Assembly (NCBI RefSeq): GCF_009730915.1
Contig: NC_052489.1
Span: forward strand, 24,855,916-24,919,915
Reading direction: 5' to 3'
DNA: 64,000 bases
Origin: Dioscorea cayenensis subsp. rotundata
Lineage: Eukaryota > Streptophyta > Magnoliopsida > Dioscoreales > Dioscoreaceae
Shown here in pieces: positions 1 through 11,265 of this stretch. The position numbers were made by a program, and so were the translations under genes. Below the pieces are notes generated by a model. It ran no database searches and had not been told where the DNA came from. It saw only the letters and a program-made list of their open reading frames with translations. Positions within the stretch are counted from its first letter, which is position 1, and each line of letters starts with the position of its first letter.

Positions 1-1229
1 GAGTTGTTTATAATATCTATTACTTGCCCACATGCAACTACTTACTACTTTGAATGGAGAAAATAAAATAAGCAAAGAGCAAATTGGAATTGAAACAATA
101 TATATTTTATATATGTACATAAATGAACTTGAGAAATTTGGTTTATCTATTACTTCAGTTATTTTTTAATAATTACTTCAACATAATGGAGCTTTACACC
201 TTTTTTTTTTAAAAAAAATATGAATTTAAATATATATATTTGGGTTTTCGTCTTATTAATGCATGATTATATTCTATCATTATAATATGTTTGGTTTATA
301 TTTAGTAAATAAAAAAACAAAATAAATTAGTACAATTTGTTTGTGATTTATATATCACATATGCATGCCCTCCAATAAATTTTAGGAGAATGAATTAATC
401 TTCAATAAATCTAATTAATTAAAGATGTGCCCAACTAATATGACATCCTTTTGAGAGAATTGTCTCAAATAGCTCATGATTATCCCAAATTTAAATAATT
501 GATCTCAAACCCACCTCCAACCCAACATTCCCGGTGTCTCACAAGCTTTATTTATTTATTTATAGTTGTTATACATTTTAATTAGGTAAATAAATACAAT
601 CAAAATTATTGTATAAAAATTATAAAATATTAATTAATTCAAATTTGATGTCTCAAGTAAAAAAAAATTTTTAAAATCAATTCATCAAATCCTAATTAGG
701 AAGGAGAAAAAGGGTCATAGTTAGTTGCAGTTGGTGAACGATAATACACCTAATTTTTATACACAAATTAAAAATTTAGCTTTTTCATTATATGATTGAA
801 ATATAGTAATAATAATAATAAAAAAATAGCGTGCAGGTGACTGGTCCCTTGTCCACAAATAAATAGTCTAAATTGAACATCTTTTTATAATTTTTTTTTT
901 TCTAATTTTAAAATTTTCAAATATTTATAAATTTTAAATTAACAATAATTTGTTATATAACCAATATTAACCAAATATTGGGCCATGAACTATTAAATTA
1001 TGAGTTTGTCCTTTGGTTCACTCCCATCTAGAACGGTGATCAACATAAAATTAATATGGGGAAAAAATCAAGGAGTAATTTCTCACAAAATTAAATGTAA
1101 AAAAACTATATGAATTTATATAAAATTAAATTGACCTTTTTCATCTTCAATATTAAGGATCAAAATTAATCATATATATTTTTTCTTTAAATCAGTTGAA
1201 TTCTCATCACAAAAAAATTTAAGTTGGAG
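1..1229. other. AT-rich intergenic DNA, no gene seen
   Basis: This stretch is AT-rich, full of stops in all frames and has long A or T runs. I see no coding-like frame, no RNA gene and no transposon ends that I can pair. Confidence 0.6.
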
Positions 1230-1237
1230 CACTCACA

Positions 1238-3180
1238 CTGAAATAAATGTGGATAAACCACAGATTTATTTAATAGGAAAAGACAGTACAAAGTAGGAAA
1301 CTCCTCTCACCAGGGGTGAGGAGAAAACAGAATACAGCAAAAGGAAGTAAAGAGACGAGGAGAAAAATCTAAGTAGGCGGAAGACACCGTCTGGCATCTC
1401 AGGCCTTCCTAGAAAGACATCAGGAGCAACTACTCCTGAGCAGCATTAGGGTCGGAGTCTCCAACAGGATTTGGGCCTCTAGCGCTGAGGAAGTTGAGTG
1501 AGCGCTTGATCTTCTGAGAAGCTTCATTGAGAGATTGGTGGTGGCTATCAGCAGCTGTTGAGAACCAAGAGAGAAGCATATTAGCACTTTTAAACATAAT
1601 GTTGTAAGGCGGTAACGCATTCAAGTGAAAAATACGCGTATTTCGTTCAATCCAAATGTTCCACAAGATTGCACGGGAGATAAGGTCCCAGAGGATACGG
1701 TGCTCAGAGGTGAGAGTTGGTAGCCAAGTGTTCCACAGTAGAGTAATTGATTGAGGTGAAGAATTTAAATCTAAAGCCTGGGAATAAAATGCCCAAATAC
1801 GCTTGGAATAATCACAGTTGAGAAAGAGGTGATTCAGGCTTTCAGAGGCATTATGACAAAGGACACAGGTATCTGAGGAATTTAGAGTATTGCACCCTTT
1901 CTTGGAAAGATTTGTGAGAGTAAGAATTTTGTCTTCCCCAGCAAGCCAACAAAAGAGGGTAATTTTTCTAGGACAACAAATTTTCCAGAAGAGAGAGTGA
2001 AGCGGGCTGCGCAGGCCACCATCAATAAGAAATTTGTAAAAAGATTTGACCGTGAAATTTCCATTTTTTTCTAGAGCCCAGGTAGGAGTGTCGTCCTGAT
2101 TGGGGGAGCAATCAGGGATAATTTCCAGAAGAGGAGATAACATGTCGCGTGAGACTGAAGGAAATAACATCTCAGGATTATATAGATGTTGAGAAAATTG
2201 CCTAATGGTTATCCCAGGAAAAGTACATTGCGAGAAGAGAGTTGGCCAGATATCTTTAAGAACAAGCCCAACGTGCCAACGATCAAACCAAAGGGATGTG
2301 GTAGAACCACTTCTGATAGTTTTGTTTAGGCAAGAGCGGAAGGGTAATAAAGTGAAGGTCACTCCGGCCCAAAAAAAAGATTTATTTCTAGGAGGAGTGT
2401 GGAATAACAAGCCGTTTGCAACGTTGAAGGAGTAGTTAGATTGAATGATTTTAGCCCACCCACAGTTAGGGTTGCAAGATAATTTCCACCACCACTTCCC
2501 AAGTAAAGCTTTATTAAATTCCTGAAGGTTGAGAATTCCCCAGCCTCCCATGTCGCGTGGTCTATTGATCCTATTCCAGACGATTAGCCTGATTGCTTTA
2601 GGGCCAAGATCAGGGCCCTTCCAAAGGAAATCTCTTCGGATTTGATCAATATCTTTGATCACCCAAATAGGGAGCTTAAAGACAGACATCCAGTAAACTG
2701 GAATGGTGGAGAGAACAGAGTTCACAAGGGTTAGCCGTCCACCCAGAGATAAGTAATTTGCTTTCCAAGAAGTGAGTCTGGAGCAGACCATGCCAGTGAG
2801 TTTTGCCCAGTCAATGCGCCTTGGTCTTCGACCAGAAAGAGGAATCCCTAAATAAGTAATTGGTAGACAATTTCTGGAGCAGTTTAGGATTCTGGCAGAA
2901 GAGTGGTGTGGTTGGAATCCGTAGTTTGTAGAGTACAAGCAACTTTTGGAGTAATTTATGGATAAGCCAGAAGAACCCTCAAAAAGATAAAGAATTAATT
3001 TAATGATAAGAAGATCTTCTTGACCTCTAGCAGAGAAGATTAAGAGGTCATCAGCGTATTGAAAGTGGCAAAAGTTAACCGATTGATTCAAAGGTACACC
3101 CACAAGCACTTTAGATCGTAGTGCATGAAAGAACATTGCGCTCAGGGCATCAGCAGCGAGGGCAAAAAGTAAAGGGCCTT
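1238..3180 (-). mobile_element. 5'-truncated non-LTR retrotransposon (LINE)
   Basis: This is the 3' half of a plant LINE. It holds the end of the reverse transcriptase frame and about 190 bp of 3' UTR. The element stops abruptly at about 3180, inside the RT domain just before the conserved GPLL-like stretch, as expected of 5' truncation during target-primed reverse transcription. The 3' end carries the string GTGGATAAACCAC (from about 1250 on the plus strand), which recurs at three other places in the window. A CACTCAC heptamer lies on both sides (1230-1236 and 3191-3197) and could be a remnant target duplication, but it is too short to be convincing. Confidence 0.85.
1430..3136 (-). pseudogene. 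LINE reverse transcriptase C-terminal part with zf-RVT domain
   Basis: The frame is open for 568 codons and also continues upstream of the first Met to the truncation at about 3180. The RT active-site box FQYADDLLIF is near residue 26. It is followed by the usual plant LINE thumb region (SYLGIPLSGRRP-like, then LSLGGRLTLVNSVLSTIP) and a C-terminal zinc-binding zf-RVT domain near residues 390-460 (WKICCPRKITLFCWL and CVLCHNASESLNHLFLNC). The endonuclease and first half of RT are missing, so it cannot be autonomous. The absence of internal stops suggests a fairly young insertion. This is a transposon gene and not a host gene. Confidence 0.88.
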
Positions 3181-3706
3181 AATACCACCACACTCACTCT
3201 TTACCATCAAATAAAATTTCTAGTTTCTGAAATTCCGCACCAATAGCGTTGGAGTGTTAATAATAAACTCTGAATTTTAATTAAGAGCCTTAATACCACC
3301 TACTCTCTTATGATAAATTATGCCACCTCATATGAATGATCTTTCATACAAATTATTTTAATATATCTCTAATTATTCATTTTCAATCTCTCTTATCTTT
3401 AGTAGATCTCGTCTTTCATACATTTTTTTTTTTTATTTATTTATTTTTACTCTTGTAATCCCTTTTAACCTTTAATAAAGTGTGGTTTACTAAATATTAT
3501 AAAATTTACATAAAAAGTACAACTAAATTACAAAACAAAATTTGACCACAATTAAAAAAATTGTCACGGCTCTCATGACAAAACAGACCAACAAAAATCA
3601 GAGAACAAAACACCTTATGTATGGTACCCTATCTATCCATGCTAATCCATGCAACTTCTTTTTCTTGTACACAATTTAACACATTGTTTTTTTGTCCCCA
3701 AAATTT
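3181..3706. other. Intergenic, 3' side of the CHX gene
   Basis: AT-rich DNA without a coding frame. CCTTAATACCACC occurs twice, at the LINE junction (3178-3190) and again about 110 bp to the right (around 3288-3300), so a small duplication is present. The region nearest 3707 probably holds the 3' UTR of the CHX gene. Confidence 0.5.
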
Positions 3707-6452
3707 TCAAGGTGAGGTTACTCCTCTATGGATCAAGACATCCCTGCCCTCCTCCTGCTTGGTCGTCATCCCAACATTCAAGCTCAAAATATTAGTTATA
3801 GTCCTCTGCTTTGCCTTGCTTGCATTATTCACGTCCACCACACCAACAACACCACCACCACCACCACCACCACTGGTCTGATCCTCCGCCCTCACTTGCT
3901 GCTGCACCACTAGAATGGACGCTTTCAGCCCAAAATCCTCCGAAGATAACAAGTCTCCCAGTATTCCCAGCTCCTCACACTCACTCCAAACCGACATCCC
4001 ATTCGTCAACGATGACTCCAATCCCATCCTCCTCCCCACTATCACAAGATCAAACTTGTTCCCTATCAACCTTATGATCGCCACCGTCTCCTCACTGTCT
4101 TGCACCACCTCTTCTTTATAAGTTACATTCTCATTTTGCTGAGTTCGAAGTTCATCCATCATCTTGTTATCAAGCTTCCACTCTTCATCTTCCAGCTCTC
4201 TGAAATCACCTCTAGAGATGAAACGTATGATGGTGAGGGAGATGTTGGAGTTCCTGGCTATACGCATGCCAATGGACAAAGCCTCACGGTCATCACCACC
4301 GCCGAGAAAGAACACGGCCACGTGGTTAAGCAAGTCATTGGTGAGAGTGCACGTTGCGCCACCAGAGTGCCGGCGGTCAATGAGGATAGCGACAGAGCAA
4401 GGTGCATAGGTGAGCACGTTCTGGTTCATGGCCTGGAATCCTTGGTTGCTCATGGTGGTTAAAGGTCCTTCGCATTGCTTGTGGAAAGGGAGGATGATGA
4501 GACGAATTTTCTTCTCCAGCGAGAGCGAGCACACGTCGTTGTGCATGGTGTGGGTTGGAGCTAAAGCGATGAATGGTAAGACTGAGGCAGAGCCTTCGTT
4601 CTTATTCTCGTAGTAACGGAAGGCGTTGACGATGCGATCAGAGACCGTAGTGTTGCTTGATTTCTTGCTTCTTTTGTGAGGTGCCAGCACGGCGGTGGTG
4701 CGACCGGCGAGCTCCATGACGTGAAGAACGTAGATGATTAGTGGGCTATCGCTGGTGGGATAGTAAGCCTCCAGGAGCTCGATAATTGGAGGGACGTTTT
4801 CTTCGTTGTGGACGGCGGTGAGGATCTTGAGCTCGGTGTTGGGCCGGGCGTGTTCCATGGTTCGGCGTTTGCTGGTCACGTATCTTACTGAAGGCTTGTA
4901 AAGGTACTTGATCAATGGCGTTGAGATGGCTGTTATCACAGTTGTTGAAGCCATGAGGACGCTGAATTCTTGGCCGTTTGCCATCTGATCAACATGCATG
5001 CATTTGTTTAATTATCTTCATTAATCAAATGAATTGCAGGATATATAAATATGAGGAATGTAGATTATTACCAAGGTATCACCCCAGCCATTGAAGAAAT
5101 TAACTTCGATGATTCCTTTCAAGTTCATCATGAGTCCCATTACGATGGCATCACGGAGAGGAAACCGGAAATAGAGAGTTACTAACACTGTCCCAATGAA
5201 CTTCCCCAATACAGCCACAAAGATCATGAGTCCAATATATAAGGATGTCTGAACATTGTCTATTCTGGTTAGGATGGTCCGGTAGCCGGCAAGCACCAAG
5301 TATATGGGCATGAACACGCCGGAAACAAAGGCGTCGAGCTTCTCGGATAGTGACACCCCTAACGGCATCCCTCCGGGCAAGCACAAGCCTAGAATTATGG
5401 GTCCGAATGGCGCCGGGTACCCGCTGAATTCAGTGAGCATAGCTGATGTTAGTGCTAAGAGAATGACTCCAACAAAGTAGCCCTCGTCGATGAGATTACC
5501 GACGGGAGTTTTCTTGATGATGCGGAGAATTGTTGGCCGGAGAATAAAAAGGACTATGAGCAAGTAGATGCCGAAGGAGACGACTGACATGATGGTCTTG
5601 ATAAGGAACTGGTCAGGTACTAGTTGAGATGCGAAGATAAATGAGTTGAGGAGCCATGCAAGTGCTTCACTAACAAGAGAAGTGGTAGTGGCGACACGGC
5701 CGAGTTCGGTGTTGAGGAAGCCGAACTCATCAAGAATGTCGGCAATGACAGGGAAGGAGGTGAGTGAAAATCGACAAGCTATAAGAAGGAGAAGACTATC
5801 AAGTTTTGTATCTGAAGGCAATGCCTCTTTGATGCCTAAATAGAGTAGGCCACAGAGTAGAAGCGGAGGAAGAGATGCGCAAATGCCAACGCCTATCGAC
5901 ATCATGCTCGGCTTCCTCAGCATGTTCAGGTCGGTCTTGACGCTAATGTTGAAGAGGAACAAGTTGAGGCACAGCAAGGACATGGTGTCCAGTACAAAAG
6001 TGCCTTTGGGGGGAAACAATAGCATCCTTGTCTTCATGCTATGTCCGAGGAATGAAGGGCTGAGGAGGATTCCTGCCTATCATATATAGTTTTATATACA
6101 AATATTTTATGATCAGTATATATATATATATGTTATAGTTTTTTGTATTTTTAATATGATAACAAAACTAGAACTTTACTATGATGCATGAGATTGTTTT
6201 GGATTGATTGAAGCGTTTGAGAAGAAGGTGGACGGCGCATGAGACTATGAAGATGATGGAGGACTCGGTTAGGAGGAGAGGAAGGGAGTAGTTGATAGGA
6301 TCATCGCCGAGAATGTAACCCTGGGAAGTGATCCAGTTGGATGTATGCTTGGATTCACACACCCAGAAGACTCTTTTCACTCCTGTTTGATTGTAGAGAA
6401 CTGTTGTATGCTTGCCATCAAGAGTTATGTTCACCCCACTTCGTCGCTCCAT
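3707..6452 (-). CDS. CHX-type cation/H+ antiporter (CPA2 family)
   Basis: Three exons join in phase: 6180-6452, 5072-6076 and 3707-4984, giving 851 residues, the normal CHX length (about 800-850). Donors read ATA|GTAAAG and TTG|GTAATA; acceptors read ATAG and TCAG. Residues 1-440 form the membrane domain with 11-12 hydrophobic segments (AGILLSPSFLGHS near 92, SLTSFPVIADIL near 195, APFGPIILGLCLPGG near 300). The rest is the cytosolic C-terminal domain typical of CHX proteins. The family exchanges K+ or other monovalent cations for H+ in plasma, endosomal or vacuolar membranes. In the segment where CPA2 exchangers normally carry an acidic ion-binding pair, this protein has Ser-Glu at 227-228. 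A (CCA)n repeat codes for a poly-Gly run near the C terminus. It seems closest to CHX15-like proteins, but I am not sure of the subclade. Confidence 0.9.
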
Positions 6453-6539
6453 TGCTTTCTCTGTTTCAGGGGAATTGTCTGAGGGAGAGAGAGAAAGAAG
6501 AAGAAGAAGAAGTTAATTAATTAAAACTGAGAAAGAGAG

Positions 6540-6617
6540 AGTCAAAAGTTTCAAGGTGAAGAGGCAGATGATTGGTCAAACTTGAAATGTTCCCAGATTA
6601 ATGGATGGTTGTTGACC
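6540..6617. promoter_or_regulatory. Cluster of three W-boxes upstream of the CHX gene
   Basis: Three TTGAC[C/T] cores lie within 78 bp: TTGACT on minus (6540-6545), TTGACC on minus (6574-6579) and TTGACC on plus (6612-6617). They are 90-165 bp upstream of the CHX start codon. WRKY factors bind this core, and the neighbouring upstream gene encodes a WRKY. Binding is inferred and not shown. Confidence 0.5.
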
Positions 6618-6787
6618 AGTGTCCATAAATGACATGCGGTGATCCTTGTTCTCAGCCATATATCCAATTCATTTCTTATAAATGAAAAAAAAAAATATAT
6701 ATATTTTTGTATACTAGTTCAAATGAGACTCAAACAACTGAACAAATTTAATTAATTAAATTAATACAGATGTAGTTGACGCAAAAT

Positions 6788-8342
6788 TTAACCAATGAAT
6801 GGAACATAAGAAATTAAGGCATCCTCCTCAATTGGCTCTTCCTTTGCGTTGGAATTGGAACCACTCCCAGTTTGTGTTGTTAGTTGTTGCTGTTGGTTCA
6901 TGTAAAAAGCCATTGAACTCTCATACCAAGAGGGTCCTTGCTGGCTCTGGTTTGAAGGTTTAAAAGCCATAGAAATGTTATTTATGTTGTTATTAATGTT
7001 GCTCATGTCCTTGTTGTTGTTGTTGTTGTTGTTGTTATTGTTGTTCAATGAATGGCCTCCACAGCCACGAGCAAGAGGAACATCATGGTTGTGCTTGCCT
7101 TCATAGGTAGTAATCACTGACTTTATATCATCAGAGGCCCTCTCCACATGCTTCCTCACTGAACAACCATCACTAGTGCATTTGTAGTAACTCCTGTACA
7201 TATAAAAATTTACATTCTCAAATACATATATACAAGCAGGAAACATCATGCACATTTAATCAGGAAGAAACAAGGCTTGCCTTGGATTGGAATTCCCTTT
7301 CACTGCCTTCTGCCCATACTTTCTCCACCGATAACCGTCGTCAAGGAGATCAACACTGCTTGTTGTCTGAACCACCACTCTAGGCTCCTTCACCATCTTG
7401 TTTCCTGATACCTCTCCATTCTGAACTTCATTCTTCCTGCACAGAAGAAGAAAGAAAATTGTTAGCATTTCTGCTAGTCATAGTCGTACACACACACACA
7501 CATATATATACTATATATAGTGTATCAACTTTGATATCACTCACCATCTCTTGGCATCAGGCTCATTTTCATCAAAATCATCATCAGCAAAAGAAGCTGA
7601 AGAGGCTTCAGGGTTGCCAATTGAATCCATAAACCCTCTAGTGGATTGAGAAGGCTTTGGGTGGTTGTGAACTCCACTGTAGACAATCTCAGTGACATGC
7701 CCAGCTGAGGATCTCTCCACCTTTTTCTTTGTGGGACAGTTTGGATGTGTGCATTTGTAATAACTCCTTGGGTTTTCACTTCCCTTCACTGCCTTCTGCC
7801 CATACTTTCTCCACTTATATCCATCAATGGCTCCCATCTGTTGATCAGCATGAGATGCTTCTATAATATCATTCAATTCTTCTGGTTCTTGATAGCTCTT
7901 CAATAACTGGTTTTCTTGGGAAGCTTGTTCCTATATAAGGTAATTAAGAACTCAAATTCAGCAAATATATAGACACTTGATCACTTGAATATGATATATT
8001 GTACATACCATGGGGTACTGTTGGAAAGACTGCAAGTCTCTTTGAATATTTTGGTACATGTCATCCTCCTTGATTTCTTGTTGGATCTGTACATATGAAC
8101 AAGTGATTTAGAATTATTTTTCAGATAAAATTAATTAATTAACAATCAAGAAATTGAGAGAACCAACTGAAGAAGCTCACAAAAAGAGGGGGAGGAGAGT
8201 CCATGAGGACATGGTCAAGATTAGCAAAGTAAGGAGAAAGAGATGAGAGAGGAGATGAAGAAGAGAAGGAATAAGTCCTTGATTCCTTCTCTTCTTGTTC
8301 ATCCTCAAAGGCAAGCATGCCCCAAAAGTGAGATGTAGCCAT
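6788..8342 (-). CDS. Group I WRKY transcription factor (WRKY33/25/26-like)
   Basis: Five exons join in phase (8181-8342, 8009-8086, 7545-7930, 7281-7436, 6788-7193) to give 395 residues. There are two WRKY domains: WRKYGQK at 120-126 and 246-252, each followed by a C2H2-type zinc site (CTHPNC...HNH and CTSDGC...HNH). This makes it group I, where the C-terminal domain binds W-boxes and the N-terminal one modulates. The DEDEPDAKRW-like link before the second domain and a Ser/Pro-rich N terminus with SP sites recall the WRKY33/25/26 branch, which is phosphorylated by MAP kinases in stress signalling. The conserved intron inside the second WRKY domain (PR|SYYKC) uses a GC-AG boundary (AG|GCAAGC). 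An 11-residue Asn run follows the second domain. The start is the first ATG after a TATA-like site. Confidence 0.93.
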
Positions 8343-8401
8343 ATATGCTGGTTGTTTACTTTATTTGAGTGCATAGAGAGAAGGAGAAGGAGCAAGAGAA
8401 G

Positions 8402-8532
8402 TTATATATGGGAAGGAGAAGAAGACATGGTCTCCCATGAACAAGAAGAAGATTGGACTTGGAGTGGTTCAAAGAGATCAGAGGGCGGAAAGTTTGACTG
8501 TTGACGAAGAATCATTTCTTGTGTGTTTGACT
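8402..8532 (-). promoter_or_regulatory. WRKY gene promoter: TATA box and W-boxes
   Basis: Read on the minus strand, a TATATAA-like box lies at about 8402-8408, some 60 bp upstream of the ATG. Three TTGAC cores follow upstream (TTGACT 8494-8499, TTGACG 8501-8506 and TTGACT 8527-8532, written on the plus strand). W-box clusters in WRKY promoters commonly serve auto- or cross-regulation, so that is the likely role here. Confidence 0.5.
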
Positions 8533-8559
8533 TGTCAGAAGGCTGCTAAAGTCCTAGGA

Positions 8560-10785
8560 TTGCCTTTTCTTCATATTTAAATCATATTTTTATTTCTTTG
8601 ATTTTCTACAGACTTGATTTAGTATTTAAATGATTAGGTAATGGAATCCAAGGATACATGTCAGAGTGTGGATAATCCATAGTAATAATTCTTTGGTTTT
8701 TTTTTTAAATAAAAAAATTATACTAACAGAGATCAACCTGTTTTGCTCAATAAGTATTTTTTTTTTTAATATCCATGAACCTAATGAAAACTCTAAAATA
8801 GAACTTCTCTGATAATATTGTTATTTAGATTGATTTTTCTTTAATTAAACTTCCATTTCACTGTATGAGTTTTTAAAGGTTTAATTTATTTTAAAAGAAA
8901 ACACAAGTGAAGATAAAATAGCTTTAATTAGTTAACAACTTAACATTTTATTACTCTCACTGATAATTTATATGTATTAAATTATTAATAATTTTATTTT
9001 ATTATATAATAATTCTACTTATTCATGGTAAAACAAATTATTTAGTGGAAGGTGGTCTATTAGCCATGCCCAACAAAATCAACCTTTTCTTTTGAAACTT
9101 TTCCTCATCACAAGCTCAATCACTCACAACAAAGAAACTTTGTCATTTGATTAGAACCGTGCCACAACGCGTCAAAAACAGAGACCATGCGTACCTTTCT
9201 CATCAGCCTGACACTCATAGTTTTTTCATTTCATGCGTACCTTTCCAAAAGATTTTACTTTACCTTTCACTATTTTTTTCATAAACAAGTGGATAATATA
9301 TAATTCTCCAAAATTATATGTATATTTTTTCTTACAAAGTAATAGTTACATATTTTTAGTAGACCTTTTTTTCATTAATAGACCTCCTATGTATAATTCA
9401 CCGTATGAGTGACAGTCCCTACACCTTTTATGTACTTTGGTATGATGGCATTTGTTCATAACCAGGCATGATTTATTTATTTGTATGTTTGAAAATTTAG
9501 AATCAAGTTATGATAACACCCAAGTATTTATGAAGTTAGATCAAAATATTGTGTTGCATGAACTGCACCATCTTAGGGTTGCTTTGACAAAGGGGGTGAA
9601 CTAGGGCTTTGATCACAATACTATCATTACATGCAAAGATTCAGGTAAATGAGATTTAAAAAAAAAAAAAAATCATTTATGCATTCCTTGTATTAAAATA
9701 AATTACAACACTGTCCACACCTCAATTTTATTTATTTTTTAATATTGAATAAATAACAGCAATATCATTGGCAACATATTTTTGGAGAAAGTAGCTAGGA
9801 AATCTTATCAAGAAAAGAGTACCTAATCTGCTTAAGTTTGATCAACATATTTTTGGAGAAGGTATCACCAGTTTGTTTGCAACATGTCTATTTAAAACTA
9901 ACACGTATAAAAAAAATTGTGTGAATTTGGATTTCAAATTTCAATATAAAGATATCTAAAGTTTTTTAAACTTGGATGGAATCTGCTCACCTGACAAGAA
10001 AGAAGGTTTTGGCAGAATAACTGGCACTAGCTCATGTCCATAGATCCTCCACGGCGTAAAATCTTGAGGTCTTTCAGTTTCCAGACTCCATTTGAATGTG
10101 TTTCAACCTAACTAGGGACAAGTTTTTTCAGTTGCACCAGACGAACGTAGTCTGCTCAAGCAATCATATATACTAATTCAGTTGGTCAAACATGTTATAC
10201 CAATTTTCAGTATTTAAGACTATAATTGCTTCAAAATTATATAACATAAACTGCGCACAGACATAAAAATTTGGAGCATAATGTATGCTTGAGTTTCGAT
10301 GATGGGGTCTTAAACATTCAAAAACTCTCAGAAAAAAAAAAAGATTAAGGTCTGCTGGTTTGACTTGTTCTCAAATTTCTGTAGATTTTTGAAATTGATA
10401 AAATAAAAATCCAAGTGGGATGAGGGGGTTAGTCATAGAAAGTAAAGAATCTCAAGCATCACAAGAGAGGAAAAAATTGAGAAGAAATTGTATGCAATAT
10501 CAGCAAAGGAAATGATAGAACAAATGATTAATTTTATAAAGAGAAGAGTCCTCTTCTAGAAAGCAAGATTGTACCCAGATATATCTATAAAAACATAATC
10601 CTCGAGCTTCTATATGTTTGAGAAGACAGTGAGCTATAAATGATATAAATGGTATAAACACCTGTATGCTAAAGGAACTGCAAGCCAATCAGTCAGGGTG
10701 TGAGGTTTCTAGTCCGAAAATGATCATGACTAACATATCTGTCATTGACGAATATAAAATTTTTATCTCAAGCAGAGGAAGTAAA
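8560..10785. other. Long intergenic region between WRKY and PPR genes
   Basis: Most of this 2.2 kb is AT-rich and closed in all frames. One coding-like island is visible on the minus strand at about 9975-10110: an open frame of roughly 45 codons with mixed composition (contains WRIYGHELVP) and a TCAG|GTGAGC donor-like end. I found no partner exons and do not recognise the product. It may be a decayed gene fragment. Confidence 0.35.
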
Positions 10786-10815
10786 CACCTAATCAATATG
10801 CAGGTTGAACATAAA

Positions 10816-11218
10816 AAACCACCAAGACTAAAATAATTATCATATACACAAGAAATGTACCTGACAATGATTTTGGAGAGATGAGCAAGAGGAAATATTC
10901 CAGCATGATTAATATCGCAGCATTTCTTGTCAAGTTCGGTGATTTGTTTGCTTCACATGGCAATAGCAGAAATGGCAGGAGATGAAACCTGACAACACCT
11001 TTGATTCTCCAATGTATTCTGAGAATTTTGACAGTGTTCTTGAGAAAAAAACATCTGTGACAAATATTGAACAAACTAGATCAGTTATTTGCGGAAATGG
11101 GCAGCCAAGAACTGCTGCAGAAAACATCATCAGTAATTCCTACAAACATGGAGCAGAGGTGTGGTTGCTTCATCTAAAATTGTTAGCTCGTACAAGAGAA
11201 TTTGAAGTTTATAGCTAG
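10816..11218 (+). pseudogene. Coding-like island, possible gene remnant
   Basis: Two adjacent plus-strand frames look coding rather than random. The first runs from about 10816 to 10986 (contains DFGEMSKRKYSS). The second, in another frame, runs to 11218 (contains MKPDNTFDSPMYSENFD from 10982). They overlap around 10960-10985, which could mean a frameshift or a splice at ATAG or GCAG there. No homology is recognised, and the PPR gene begins only 48 bp downstream on the other strand. This is weak evidence. Confidence 0.2.
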
Positions 11219-11265
11219 GCACCCATAAATGAGAAATCTAGCAACTCACATGCTGATCAATTGCT

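Noticed and set aside
3811..4077. Plus-strand frame with a run of histidines
   Set aside because: It is the antisense shadow of the CHX C-terminal exon; the His run is the reverse of its Gly-coding (CCA)n repeat.
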